The notes: generated by a model not told the origin, from the letters alone. DNA of 64,000 bases from Agathobacter sp. (GCA_022769125.1 JALEKN010000012.1:1-64000); one strand, 5' to 3'; counted from the stretch's first letter, positions 23,036-31,990 are shown. Made by a program: numbers and translations.

Positions 23036-24214
23036 ATGCAATACAGAGCTGACAGATTCGGTAATCAAATATCCGTGCTTGGATTTGGCTGTATGCGGTT
23101 TACGCAGACGGCCGGGAAAATTGATCTGGCAAAGGCCGAGAAAGAGATTATGGAGGCATATAATTCCGGGGTGAATTATTATGACACTGCGTACATATAC
23201 CCGGGAAGCGAAGCGGCAGTGGGGGAAATATTTGAACGGAACAAAATCAGGGAGAAGATAAAGATTGCAACAAAACTGCCGCATTATCTGCTGAAAAAAC
23301 CGGGAGACATGGACCGTTATTTTAATGAACAATTGAAGCGGCTGCGTACCGGCTATGTGGACTATTATCTTATGCATATGCTCACCGATGTTAAGACATG
23401 GCAGCGCCTGAAGGATATGGGGATTATAGAATGGCTGGAGGAGAAAAAGCGTACGGGGGCAATCCGGCAGATTGGATTTTCTTACCATGGCAATTCGGAT
23501 ATGTTCTGCCAGCTGCTCGATGCTTATGATTGGGATTTCTGCCAGATCCAGTATAATTATATGGACGAACACTCGCAGGCGGGGCGTAGCGGACTTATGT
23601 ATGCGGCACAGAAAGGGCTGCCGGTTATCATTATGGAACCGCTGCGCGGCGGGCGGCTGGTCAATGGACTCCCGCGTGAGGCAAAAGAAATTTTTGCAAA
23701 ATGCGATGCCGGGAGAAGCCCGGCTGAATGGGCGTTTCGATGGCTTTGGAACCAGCCGCAGGTAACGTGTGTCCTGTCTGGAATGAATTCGATTGATATG
23801 GTTCGCGAAAATGTAAAAACGGCTTCCGAGATGCTTCCGGGGGAATTCTCCGAGAAGGAGGAAAAAGTGTTTGCAGACGTGGTTGCAGCAATTCAATCCA
23901 AAATGAGGGTTGGCTGCACCGGCTGCAGATATTGTATGCCATGCCCGATGCACGTAGATATTCCGGGAACGTTTGCGGCATATAACAGGCAGGCATCCGA
24001 GGGCAGATTTTCCGCACTTAGAGAGTATTTTATGGGGACAGGGGTACGCAAGGATTACACAGGACCGGCAAACTGTATCGGCTGCGGAAAATGTGAGCAG
24101 CATTGCCCGCAGCATATTGAGATACGCAAAGAACTACAGAATGCAAAAGCAGCACTTGAAACACCGGTTTATAAGGTGGCGAGAAAGCTGCTGCCGCTTA
24201 TCATGAAGTATTGA
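23036..24214 (+). CDS. Aldo/keto reductase with C-terminal 4Fe-4S ferredoxin domain
   Basis: 392 residues. Residues 1 to about 275 are an aldo/keto reductase barrel: LGFGCMRF near 15, the catalytic YDTAYIYPGSE near 49, KIATKLP near 78 and YYLMHML near 112. The C-terminus has two cluster motifs, CTGCRYCMPCP near 301 and CIGCGKCEQHCP near 348, as in the common clostridial iron-sulfur AKRs. It probably couples ferredoxin and NAD(P)H chemistry on a carbonyl substrate; the substrate is unknown. GGAAGGAG precedes the start. Its stop codon lies inside the promoter of the next gene. Confidence 0.9.
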   Translation: MQYRADRFGNQISVLGFGCMRFTQTAGKIDLAKAEKEIMEAYNSGVNYYDTAYIYPGSEAAVGEIFERNKIREKIKIATKLPHYLLKKPGDMDRYFNEQLKRLRTGYVDYYLMHMLTDVKTWQRLKDMGIIEWLEEKKRTGAIRQIGFSYHGNSDMFCQLLDAYDWDFCQIQYNYMDEHSQAGRSGLMYAAQKGLPVIIMEPLRGGRLVNGLPREAKEIFAKCDAGRSPAEWAFRWLWNQPQVTCVLSGMNSIDMVRENVKTASEMLPGEFSEKEEKVFADVVAAIQSKMRVGCTGCRYCMPCPMHVDIPGTFAAYNRQASEGRFSALREYFMGTGVRKDYTGPANCIGCGKCEQHCPQHIEIRKELQNAKAALETPVYKVARKLLPLIMKY

Positions 24215-24239
24215 AACGAGTTTCAAGGTATGTTATAGT
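24211..24239 (+). promoter_or_regulatory. Promoter and palindrome ahead of the TPR lipoprotein
   Basis: TTGAAA (24211-24216), 17 bp, TATAGT (24234-24239). The -35 is one half of the palindrome TTGAAAC-GA-GTTTCAA (24211-24226), a possible operator or factor-independent stem. Confidence 0.65.
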
Positions 24240-24269
24240 CTAAGAAAGCAAACGCGGAGGAACGGTCAG

Positions 24270-25229
24270 ATGAGCAGGAGAACACGGCACATTGCGTTTT
24301 TGGCATGTGCGGCTGCCCTGATGCTTTCCGGCTGTGGACAAAAGACAAATACCACGGATCAGGAAGCATACAGACAGTATGGAATTAATTGCATAGAAAG
24401 TGGAGACTATCAGTCGGCAGTCGATGCGTTTCAGAAGGCGTTGGATCAGTCACATGGTAAGGTGACGGATGCAGAAATTGATATCTGCTATTACAAGGCA
24501 GAGGCACAGTTTCTGGTCGGAGATTACGAAGGCGCACAGACAACTTATCAGGCACTGATTGACTATAATGATGATGCGAATAGTTATTTCCTGCGAGGAT
24601 GCATGCGTTTTCAGCTTGGAATGCAGGAGGAGGCTCTGAATGATTTCGGGATGGCGGTGAGCCGCGAGAAGAATGACCGGAATCTGTACATTGGCATCTA
24701 TCAGGCGATGGCAGCGAACGGACTAGAGAGTGAGGGACAGTATTATCTGCATCAGGCACTTGAAGTCAGTGGTGATAAAGCGGAGGATCTGATGCAAAAA
24801 GGGCGTGTATACCTGATGCTTGGTGATACGCAGAATGCATCAGCGAGCCTTTTGAATGCAATTGAAAAGGGAAGCGTAGAAGCCAATTTTTACCTGGCAG
24901 AGACCTACGAGGAGCTTGGAGACACAAAGAGCGCTGATGAATATTTTCAGAAATATCTTGATGCGGGAATTGCCAGCTCTTACGAGCTATATGAGGTTGG
25001 AACACGCCTCATGAACAGGGGAGATTATGAACATGCGGTCAGCTACTTCCAGACAGCATTGGAGCAGGAGGAAGTGCCAAACAAGGTCTCCATTTTGAAG
25101 AATATGGTGATTGCCTATGAGGGACAGCGTGATTTCGCTTCGGCAAAGGACGCATTAGAGCGATATCTTGAGCTGAATCCGGATGATGAGACTGCAGTTA
25201 AAGAGATGACGTTTTTGTCGTCGAGATGA
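24270..25229 (+). CDS. TPR-repeat lipoprotein
   Basis: 319 residues. Signal peptide with lipobox LSGC (Cys near 22), then about eight tetratricopeptide repeats across the rest, seen as repeated G..A....A/Y patterns such as GDYQSAVDAFQKAL near 45 and GDYEHAVSYFQTALEQ near 250. It should be a membrane-attached, outward-facing scaffold. GGAGG lies 10 bases upstream of the start. No partner is evident; a strong hairpin and hflX follow. Confidence 0.82.
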   Translation: MSRRTRHIAFLACAAALMLSGCGQKTNTTDQEAYRQYGINCIESGDYQSAVDAFQKALDQSHGKVTDAEIDICYYKAEAQFLVGDYEGAQTTYQALIDYNDDANSYFLRGCMRFQLGMQEEALNDFGMAVSREKNDRNLYIGIYQAMAANGLESEGQYYLHQALEVSGDKAEDLMQKGRVYLMLGDTQNASASLLNAIEKGSVEANFYLAETYEELGDTKSADEYFQKYLDAGIASSYELYEVGTRLMNRGDYEHAVSYFQTALEQEEVPNKVSILKNMVIAYEGQRDFASAKDALERYLELNPDDETAVKEMTFLSSR

Positions 25230-25264
25230 TTAAGCGGCTTAGGAAAGAGATTGAGCCTGTGATT

Positions 25265-25305
25265 AAGAATCGCCAGTCCGGCAGACGCCGGATATGGCGA
25301 TTCTT
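25265..25305 (+). terminator. Long hairpin between the TPR gene and hflX
   Basis: An 11-bp outer stem (25265-25275 with 25295-25305) and a 6-bp inner stem (TCCGGC/GCCGGA). There is no good T tract after it, so it is either a weak terminator or a structural leader of hflX. Confidence 0.5.
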
Positions 25306-25334
25306 GGCTTTGTAGGAAATAAAAAGGAGAATAT

Positions 25335-26579
25335 ATGGCAGAACTGATTAAGATTGAAGAAATTGAAGAACGTGTAATCCTGGTAGGGGTAAGTGAACAA
25401 GACGGTGATGATGCGGAAGACTCCGTGACTGAACTTGCCGAACTTGTTGAGACGGCTGGAGCAACCCCGGTTGGCACATTGATCCAGAAGCGGGAAAACC
25501 GGCATCCGGGAACCTATATCGGATCGGGAAAAGTGGAAGAACTGCGTGAGATGATCGCGGAGAAAAATGCAACGGGAATTGTCTGTGATGACGAGCTTTC
25601 TCCGGCACAGATCAAGAATCTGGAAATGCTTTTAGACACGAAGATCATGGACCGGACATTGATCATTTTGGATATTTTTGCGGCTCATGCGACGACGAGC
25701 GAGGGAAAAATCCAGGTAGAACTGGCACAGCTTCGTTACCGTTTGAGCAGGCTTACCGGACTTGGCCGCTCCATGTCCAGACTAGGAGGTGGTATCGGTA
25801 CAAGAGGACCGGGAGAAAAAAAGCTGGAGATGGACAGGCGGTTGATCAATGACCGCATTGCACAGCTAAGAAGAGAGTTAAAGGAAGTTGAGTGTCATCG
25901 GGATATTACGAGGGCCCGAAGAAAGAAGAACCAGATACCGGTTGCGGCTATCGTAGGATATACCAATGCAGGAAAATCCACACTCTTAAATCATCTGACA
26001 GATGCGGATGTCCTGGAGGAGGATAAGCTTTTTGCAACGCTCGATCCGACAACGAGAATGCTGGAACTCGATGGGCGGCAGCAGATTCTTCTGACCGATA
26101 CCGTTGGATTTATCCGGAAACTTCCACACCATCTGATAGAGGCATTTAAAAGCACCCTGGAAGAGGCCCGCTATGCGGATTATATCATTCACGTGGTGGA
26201 TGCTTCCAACCCACAGAGAGACAAACAGATGCATATCACCTATGAGACATTGGATGATCTTGGAATCAAGGACAAGCCTATTGTGACCTTGTTCAACAAA
26301 CAGGATTTAAGAACAGACAATGAGCCGCTTCATGATTTCCGGGCAGACCATGTGCTTAGTATTTCAGCGGGAACTGGAGAGGGGCTTGATGCGGTCAAAT
26401 CTCTTTTAGAGGAACTGCTTCGCAATAATAAGATATATGTGGAACGAGTGATTCCTTATGACAAGGCCGGCATCCTCCAGCTTGTCCGCGCACAGGGCGA
26501 ACTGCTGGAAGAAGAATACGGGCAGGACGGAATTGCAATCAAGGCATATGTTCCGATGGATGTTTACGGGCGTTTATAA
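25335..26579 (+). CDS. hflX: GTPase HflX
   Basis: Ribosome-associated GTPase that splits or rescues 70S/50S ribosomes under stress. An N-terminal HflX domain (about 1-195, with GTYIGSGKVEEL near 55 and GGIGTRGPGEKKLE near 155) precedes the G domain: GYTNAGKST near 207, DTVGFIRKLPHHL near 255 and NKQD near 317. 414 residues is normal. AAGGAG lies before the start. It converges with the GntR gene and overlaps it by 6 bases. Confidence 0.93.
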   Translation: MAELIKIEEIEERVILVGVSEQDGDDAEDSVTELAELVETAGATPVGTLIQKRENRHPGTYIGSGKVEELREMIAEKNATGIVCDDELSPAQIKNLEMLLDTKIMDRTLIILDIFAAHATTSEGKIQVELAQLRYRLSRLTGLGRSMSRLGGGIGTRGPGEKKLEMDRRLINDRIAQLRRELKEVECHRDITRARRKKNQIPVAAIVGYTNAGKSTLLNHLTDADVLEEDKLFATLDPTTRMLELDGRQQILLTDTVGFIRKLPHHLIEAFKSTLEEARYADYIIHVVDASNPQRDKQMHITYETLDDLGIKDKPIVTLFNKQDLRTDNEPLHDFRADHVLSISAGTGEGLDAVKSLLEELLRNNKIYVERVIPYDKAGILQLVRAQGELLEEEYGQDGIAIKAYVPMDVYGRL

Positions 26580-27278
26580 ATAAATCTGCTTGGAACCGTC
26601 AATACTATCACTGGTGCTTTGGTCTATGTAGGCAATAATGGCATCGCGATCCCCTTGCCGGATCAGCGAATAGAGCTTCTCGGTGCTTGCAATGAGGGGC
26701 TCTCTGCCATAATTTATCACGTAACGCTGCCAGAGCATGCAGACTAGATCTTTAAAAGAAGTAAAAATGAGCGGCAGAAGGGAATTTCCGCTGACGAAGC
26801 CGAGCTCATGGTAGAAACGGAACGTGTTTTCAACCAGGCTTTCGTTGTTGGAAGAAACCCGGATATCATCGACAATCGCGTCCAGCGATGCGAAGGCCTC
26901 CTCCGGAGCTTCATCGGCGGTCAGTACGCCGGCAAGGCTTACAAGAACGATACGAAGCTGCAGGATAGATCGCACTTCGGCATTGGCGAGGGCGCCACCG
27001 TTGTATTTCATGATGGATACAAGAGTGTCCAGCGTGCCATATTTGCGGTAGTCTTCAATGAAGGTTCCAATCCTTGGTTTGATAACGAGAAAGCCTTTCT
27101 GTTCAAGCTCTGCAATCCCGGCATTTACAACAGCACGGCTGACCTGCATGGAGGTGGCAAGCTCACGCTCGCTTGGCAGTTTGGAACCAATCGGCAATTC
27201 GCCGGATAGAATTTTACCCTCCAATTGCTCAACGAAAAGCTCTTTGAGCGACGGAGCGGATATTTTTTGAAACTGCAT
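26574..27278 (-). CDS. FadR-like GntR-family regulator
   Basis: 234 residues. N-terminal GntR winged helix (about 10-75: GSKLPSERELATSMQVSRAV), then an all-helical ligand domain. Features such as GTLDTLVSIMKYNG near 88 and FYHELGFVSGNSLLPLIF near 160 recall E. coli FadR more than the usual FCD metal-binding group. I start at ATG 27278 with AAAGGAG upstream. It is divergent from an acyltransferase/esterase operon. Two TGGT-N3-ACCA sites, like FadR operators, lie between them. The likely effector is an acyl-CoA or other lipid, and autoregulation is likely. Both are inferences. Confidence 0.82.
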   Translation of the reverse strand: MQFQKISAPSLKELFVEQLEGKILSGELPIGSKLPSERELATSMQVSRAVVNAGIAELEQKGFLVIKPRIGTFIEDYRKYGTLDTLVSIMKYNGGALANAEVRSILQLRIVLVSLAGVLTADEAPEEAFASLDAIVDDIRVSSNNESLVENTFRFYHELGFVSGNSLLPLIFTSFKDLVCMLWQRYVINYGREPLIASTEKLYSLIRQGDRDAIIAYIDQSTSDSIDGSKQIYL

Positions 27279-27344
27279 AAAATACTCCTTTCCCAATGAT
27301 GTATATAAAATGTTGAAGCATATAGAAAACAATATATGTGGAAT

Positions 27345-27362
27345 TGGTATGACCACATACCA
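27345..27362. promoter_or_regulatory. FadR-like operator at the gntR transcription start
   Basis: TGGTATGACCA (27345-27355), nested in TGGTATG-ACCA-CATACCA (27345-27362), a perfect palindrome. It covers roughly +1 to +20 of the gntR transcript, a repressor position. Confidence 0.65.
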
Positions 27363-27370
27363 CAAAGAAA

Positions 27371-27399
27371 ATTATATGCAAAAAAGGTTGAAAAATCAA
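27371..27399 (-). promoter_or_regulatory. Promoter of the FadR-like regulator gene
   Basis: Minus strand: TTGATT (27399-27394), 17 bp, TATAAT (27376-27371). Confidence 0.65.
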
Positions 27400-27453
27400 T
27401 ATTATTGTTGACGTTTTCTCAAAAACATGGTAGTCTGAATTACAGAAAAGGCT

Positions 27454-27490
27454 TCTGGTCATACCAGAGCACCATACACGTATATATAAT
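27454..27490 (+). promoter_or_regulatory. Second FadR-like operator and -10 of the divergent operon
   Basis: TCTGGTCATACCAGA (27454-27468) is a perfect 6-3-6 palindrome with the core CTGGTC..ACCAG, very close to the E. coli FadR site. TATAAT at 27485-27490 is the likely -10; the operator would cover its -35. Confidence 0.6.
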
Positions 27491-27523
27491 CATAGGGGAG
27501 TATGATTCATATATATACCAATG

Positions 27524-27557
27524 ATTCCCGGCTGCGAGTGCGCATCCGGGAATTTTT
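27524..27557 (+). terminator. Terminator-like hairpin in the leader of the acyltransferase operon
   Basis: ATTCCCGG (27524-27531) pairs with CCGGGAAT (27546-27553), followed by TTTTT. It lies about 30 bases after the predicted transcription start and 110 before the first gene, so it would either attenuate the operon or end a ~60-nt RNA. Confidence 0.6.
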
Positions 27558-27664
27558 ACTTTTATAGCAGGATGCTCCGCAGAAATTTGGACTTTTGTTT
27601 TCAATTTGCAAATGAGAAGCACATATTTTATAATGGGAAAAGGACAAGCAAGAAGGGAACAACA

Positions 27665-28975
27665 ATGACGGAAAAGAAAAAAGAGAAAGCGAAGAAGACG
27701 GGTGAGCGGTCCAGACGGCAGATCCGCTGGGACAAGCTCGACAATACCGCGAATCTTTTCCCTGTAATTGCGGGGAATGATATGACGAATGTATACCGGA
27801 TTGCGGTAACGCTTAAGGAGGAGATACAGCCGGAAATCCTGCAGCAGGCACTTGACATTGTACTGCCGAAGTTCGATGGATTTAACGTGCGTCTGCGCAG
27901 AGGCGTTTTCTGGTTTTATTTTGAGGAGAATGGAAAACCTGCACCAAAGGTTGTGGAAGAAGCAAATTTTCCCTGCAGGTTTATCCGCGCAAACCGTAAT
28001 CACAGCTATATGTTCCGCGTAACCTATTATCATAAAAGGATCAACCTAGAAGTCTTTCATGTGCTGACGGATGGGATGGGTGGCCTGAATTTTATACGGG
28101 AGCTTACCTATCAGTATCTGAGATTGGTCCATCCGCAGATCAAGGCGGAAGACAATTTAAGCCACATGACTTCCCTAAATAGGGAGGACAGCTTTGTTAA
28201 GAACTTTAAGAGAGGGAGATCAAGCGGTTTTTCAAAAGAGAGAGCGTATCTGATACGCAAGGAGAAGCTTCCGCAAGGGGAGTTTGGAGTCATCCATGGG
28301 TACATGCCGGTATCCGGCTTAAAAGAGGTGGCGCATCGATATGGGACGTCGATCAATGAATATCTGGTAGCTGTTTTTGCATGGAGTACCTACCAGGACT
28401 GTCTGAAGGGAATGCCGTCGAAGCTTCCAATCCGCGTTGCAGTTCCGGTTAATCTGCGACCGTATTTTAACTCGGTAACGACAAAGAACTTTTTCTGCAT
28501 GGTTTCGGCGGAGTTTCACCCGACAAAAGACAGCTATACTTTCGAAGAAGTGGTTGAGATTATCAAGGAAAGCCTGCATAAGCAGATTACGAAGGAACAT
28601 TTGGAGGATCTTTTTTCTTATAGTGTTTCCAATCAGCAGAATATTTTCCTGAGAGCGGTTCCGCTGCCGCTTAAGAATATTGTGATGAAGCTGGTTTACA
28701 CAAAATCAGCGCTTGCAAATACAACCACGATAACGAATATCGGAAACATCAAGGTGGAGGAGGCTTATGAACCATATATAGACTCTTTCCACGCTTTTAT
28801 TGCAATGTCAAAGGGACAGTCGCTGAAAGGAACTATCTGTTCCTATGGGGACAACCTGGTGTTTACGTTCAGCTCCATCTTCGCGGACACCGGTGTACAG
28901 GGTACATTTTTCCGAAAAATAGCAGAGGATGGAGTGTCGGTCCGGGTCGAGACAAACGGGGTGTATTATGAGTAG
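27665..28975 (+). CDS. Condensation/acetyltransferase-fold acyltransferase
   Basis: 436 residues from ATG 27665 (AGAAGGG upstream). It resembles the CAT/condensation superfamily, as in alcohol acetyltransferases and wax-ester-type enzymes. The active-site motif HVLTDGMGG (HxxxDG) is near residue 130, and the C-terminal half shows the NLRPYF and YGDNLVFTFSS elements usual in these proteins. It likely transfers an acyl group from acyl-CoA to an alcohol or sugar. First gene of a three-gene operon; its stop overlaps the next start. Substrates unknown. Confidence 0.7.
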   Translation: MTEKKKEKAKKTGERSRRQIRWDKLDNTANLFPVIAGNDMTNVYRIAVTLKEEIQPEILQQALDIVLPKFDGFNVRLRRGVFWFYFEENGKPAPKVVEEANFPCRFIRANRNHSYMFRVTYYHKRINLEVFHVLTDGMGGLNFIRELTYQYLRLVHPQIKAEDNLSHMTSLNREDSFVKNFKRGRSSGFSKERAYLIRKEKLPQGEFGVIHGYMPVSGLKEVAHRYGTSINEYLVAVFAWSTYQDCLKGMPSKLPIRVAVPVNLRPYFNSVTTKNFFCMVSAEFHPTKDSYTFEEVVEIIKESLHKQITKEHLEDLFSYSVSNQQNIFLRAVPLPLKNIVMKLVYTKSALANTTTITNIGNIKVEEAYEPYIDSFHAFIAMSKGQSLKGTICSYGDNLVFTFSSIFADTGVQGTFFRKIAEDGVSVRVETNGVYYE

Positions 28976-29633
28976 ATGCAACAATTGTAAGATTCAGATA
29001 ACAGATGAGACGGATAAATGCCCATTCTGCCGATGCGTTCTGGAAAAGGACGAAGGGCAGACGCAGGACAAGTATCCAGAGGCGTGGGTGGTGGCGCGTA
29101 GATTCCACCTGCTGGAAAATATAGTTTTATTCCTGTCGATTCTTATCGAAGCAGTGCTGGTATACATTAATTACGTTGTGACGCCGTTTTTTGCATGGAG
29201 TCTGATCGTCGGACTGGTGCTGCTGTATGCAAATGTCGTGCTGAGGCTGGCAGTGATCGGAAAATCCGGATATATGTTTAAGACAATCTGCCTGGTTCTG
29301 ATGACAGTTATTATCCTGATCGCGATCGATTACCTGACCGGTTATAACCGCTGGTCTCTTAACTACGTAATGCCTGCGGGTATTCTATTTATGGACATTG
29401 GCATATTGGTACTTATGATCGTCAACCATAGAAACTGGCAGAGTTATATGATGGCACAGCTTTTCACGATCGTTTTGAGCATTATTCCAATCATACTGCT
29501 TGAGATTGGGGAGGTTACTTTCTCGTATTTGACGATAATCGCATTTGCGGTATCTGTTTTTATTTTCCTTGGAACCTTAATTATTGGCGATCAAAGAGCT
29601 AAGACAGAATTGAAACGGAGATTTCACATATGA
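28968..29633 (+). CDS. DUF6320-type zinc-ribbon membrane protein
   Basis: 221 residues. N-terminal zinc ribbon CNNCKIQI...CPFC (4-30) and then six hydrophobic segments (about 55-205). The start overlaps the acyltransferase stop by 8 bases and its own stop overlaps the esterase start by 4, so all three are translationally coupled. This layout matches proteins called DUF6320 that I recall beside similar acyltransferases. Function unknown; a membrane partner of the acyltransferase or esterase is plausible. Confidence 0.7.
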   Translation: MSRCNNCKIQITDETDKCPFCRCVLEKDEGQTQDKYPEAWVVARRFHLLENIVLFLSILIEAVLVYINYVVTPFFAWSLIVGLVLLYANVVLRLAVIGKSGYMFKTICLVLMTVIILIAIDYLTGYNRWSLNYVMPAGILFMDIGILVLMIVNHRNWQSYMMAQLFTIVLSIIPIILLEIGEVTFSYLTIIAFAVSVFIFLGTLIIGDQRAKTELKRRFHI

Positions 29634-30688
29634 TTGAACACCTGAAACAACATTGGAGCAGCCGGCTGACAGAGGAAGAAGCACAGGCAGAAAATGCTGC
29701 TGTGGATGCAAAGGATGCGCGCGAAGTGCAGGAGAAACCTGCCGGTGGGAAGAGCGGGCTGGCGGAAAGCAAAAAGGCGACAGTCAGCGTGCAGGGGCGC
29801 GTGATCAGTGAGCTTATCGCTACGCTCACCAACGACATGCTGATCGGCAAACAGATCAAGTCCGGAAAACTTAGAAAACGGATGGTGGAACCGCCATGGC
29901 GTGTGCCGTCCTGCTTTACCATGACTCACATTGACATGCCGGATTTTACGATGAAAATGCTTGCCTCAAAGGAAAATCCAAACATGGATAAAGTGATATT
30001 GCAGCTGCACGGCGGAGGATACATGGGAGCAGTGCGCAACGCATATTATGTGTTCGCGGGATTGTATAATGAAGTCAGCCATGGATTCAGTGTGCTGACA
30101 CCGGATTATCGTGTCGCACCGGAGCATCCGTTCCCGGCAGCACTTTTGGATGCGGTTGAAGCATATAAATGGCTGCTTGAACGGGGGTGGTTCGGAGATC
30201 AGATCATCCTTGCCGGAGATTCGGCCGGAGGCGGTCTTGCAATGGCACTTACGATGTATCTGCGGGATCATAATATGCCGATGCCGTGCGGAATTATTGC
30301 AATGTCTCCGTGGACGGACGTTACAGCCAGTGGAGAGTCGTACACGACAAATTATGAGAAAGACCCTTTGTTTGGAAATACAAGGGAGAGTCTGATATAT
30401 ATCAATGATTATGCGGGAGAACATGATCCGATGGATCCATATATCTCTCCGCTGTTCGGAGACTTCAGGCACTTCCCGCCAATGCTGATCCAGGTTGGAT
30501 CAATCGAGATGCTCTTAAGTGATTCTGTGGATGCGGCGGCGAAAGCCCGCTCACAGGGAGCAAAGGTCCGGCTGAGTATCTATGAGGGAATGTTCCATGT
30601 GTTCCAGATGGCATACCTGAATATACCGGAATCAAAAAAGGCCTGGATGGAGGTTGGAAAATTCATTGATATCCTGTGCAAAGAATGA
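29630..30688 (+). CDS. Alpha/beta hydrolase, hormone-sensitive-lipase type esterase
   Basis: 352 residues. After a charged 60-residue N-terminal extension comes an alpha/beta hydrolase: oxyanion-hole HGGGY near 126, nucleophile GDSAGGGL near 198, acid Asp near 290 and catalytic His in MFHVFQ near 323. This HSL family hydrolyses short acyl esters. Third gene of the FadR-like-controlled operon, overlapping the previous gene by ATGA. With the acyltransferase upstream it could form and remove the same ester; that is speculative. No signal peptide. Confidence 0.87.
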   Translation: MIEHLKQHWSSRLTEEEAQAENAAVDAKDAREVQEKPAGGKSGLAESKKATVSVQGRVISELIATLTNDMLIGKQIKSGKLRKRMVEPPWRVPSCFTMTHIDMPDFTMKMLASKENPNMDKVILQLHGGGYMGAVRNAYYVFAGLYNEVSHGFSVLTPDYRVAPEHPFPAALLDAVEAYKWLLERGWFGDQIILAGDSAGGGLAMALTMYLRDHNMPMPCGIIAMSPWTDVTASGESYTTNYEKDPLFGNTRESLIYINDYAGEHDPMDPYISPLFGDFRHFPPMLIQVGSIEMLLSDSVDAAAKARSQGAKVRLSIYEGMFHVFQMAYLNIPESKKAWMEVGKFIDILCKE

Positions 30689-30806
30689 TCGATATGCATG
30701 ACCGCAATATGGCACTTACCCGAGGCACAGATAATATTTATAAGAAAAACAAAATCATGAAACATTATATATTAGTATAACTAATAAAAAGTTTCAGAAT
30801 ATATTA

Positions 30807-30836
30807 TTGGAAAAAACCAGCGTGTAAAGGTATACT
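30807..30836 (+). promoter_or_regulatory. Promoter of the purM operon
   Basis: TTGGAA (30807-30812), 18 bp, TATACT (30831-30836); a second TATAAT sits at 30844-30849. Confidence 0.55.
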
Positions 30837-30866
30837 GTAGGTATATAATTTGCACGCTGATTTTTG
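30818..30866 (+). terminator. Terminator of the esterase operon, overlapping the purM promoter
   Basis: An 11-bp stem with one G-U pair (30818-30828 with 30849-30859), followed by ATTTTTG. Both candidate -10 boxes of purM lie in the loop or arms. Confidence 0.55.
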
Positions 30867-30925
30867 TTGGTGACGGTGCAAAACGGCACTGTTTTTAACA
30901 AAGCAAATACAAGGAGGAAAAAAAA

Positions 30926-31951
30926 ATGGATTACAAGCATTCCGGCGTAGATATTGAGGCAGGATACAAGTCAGTAGAGCTTATGAAGGAATATGTAAAG
31001 GGAACGATGAGACCGGAGGTACTTGGAGGTCTTGGCGGATTTTCCGGAGCATTTTCCCTGGCTGCAATCAAGAATATGGAGAACCCGGTTCTTTTGTCTG
31101 GAACAGATGGCTGTGGAACAAAGGTTAAGCTGGCATTTATCATGGACAAGCATGATACCATCGGTATCGATTGTGTTGCCATGTGTGTAAACGACGTTGC
31201 GTGTGCTGGCGGCGAACCACTTTTCTTCCTGGATTATATCGCATGCGGAAAGAATTACCCGGAGAAAATCGCTACGATCGTCAGTGGTGTTGCAGAGGGG
31301 TGCAAGCAGGCTGGATGTGCTCTCATCGGCGGTGAGACAGCGGAGCACCCGGGCCTTATGCCGGAGGATGATTATGATCTTGCCGGATTCGCGGTAGGCG
31401 TTGTAGATGAGAAGGATATTATTACCGGAGCTGATCTAAAGGATGGTGATGTCCTGATCGGTATGGCATCGTCCGGAGTACATTCCAATGGATTCTCCCT
31501 TGTAAGAAAAATCTTCCCTATGACAAAGGAAGCACTTGGTACTTATTATGATGAACTTGGAACTACGCTTGGTGAAGCGCTTCTTGCTCCGACAAGAATC
31601 TATGTAAAGGCACTCAAGTCTGTAAAAGAGGCGGGTGTCCGTGTAAAGGCGTGCAGCCATATCACTGGGGGTGGATTCTATGAGAATATCCCGCGTATGC
31701 TTCCGGATGGAAAGCGTGCCATTGTAGAGAAGAATAGTTATCCGGTTCCTCCTATTTTTACCATGATGGCAAGAGAAGGCCAGGTAGAAGAACAGATGAT
31801 GTACAATACTTACAACATGGGACTTGGAATGATCGTTGCGGTTGATCCGGCAGATGTGGACAAAGCGATGGAGGCAATCAAGGAAGCAGGAGATACTCCG
31901 TATGTTGTCGGCAGGATTGCAGATGGCGAGAAGGGAATTGATCTCGTTTAA
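30926..31951 (+). CDS. purM: Phosphoribosylformylglycinamidine cyclo-ligase (AIR synthase)
   Basis: Fifth step of de novo purine synthesis: ATP-dependent closure of FGAM to AIR. 341 residues. Family landmarks are the N-terminal YKHSGVDIEAGYKSVELMK, LLSGTDGCGTKVKLAF near 55, VNDVACAGGEPLFFLDY near 88, GGETAEHPG near 137 and ITGGGFYENIPRML near 245. A long AAGGAGGAA ribosome-binding site precedes it. First gene of purM-purN-purD. Confidence 0.95.
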   Translation: MDYKHSGVDIEAGYKSVELMKEYVKGTMRPEVLGGLGGFSGAFSLAAIKNMENPVLLSGTDGCGTKVKLAFIMDKHDTIGIDCVAMCVNDVACAGGEPLFFLDYIACGKNYPEKIATIVSGVAEGCKQAGCALIGGETAEHPGLMPEDDYDLAGFAVGVVDEKDIITGADLKDGDVLIGMASSGVHSNGFSLVRKIFPMTKEALGTYYDELGTTLGEALLAPTRIYVKALKSVKEAGVRVKACSHITGGGFYENIPRMLPDGKRAIVEKNSYPVPPIFTMMAREGQVEEQMMYNTYNMGLGMIVAVDPADVDKAMEAIKEAGDTPYVVGRIADGEKGIDLV

Positions 31952-31990
31952 TACAAGAAGCGGATGCTGCAGCGGCATCGGGAGGGCTGT

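Noticed and set aside
22961-24115. Long open frame of about 384 codons on the minus strand
   Set aside because: It lies opposite the aldo/keto reductase gene, whose motifs are unambiguous; the antisense frame has no ribosome-binding site or recognisable domain.
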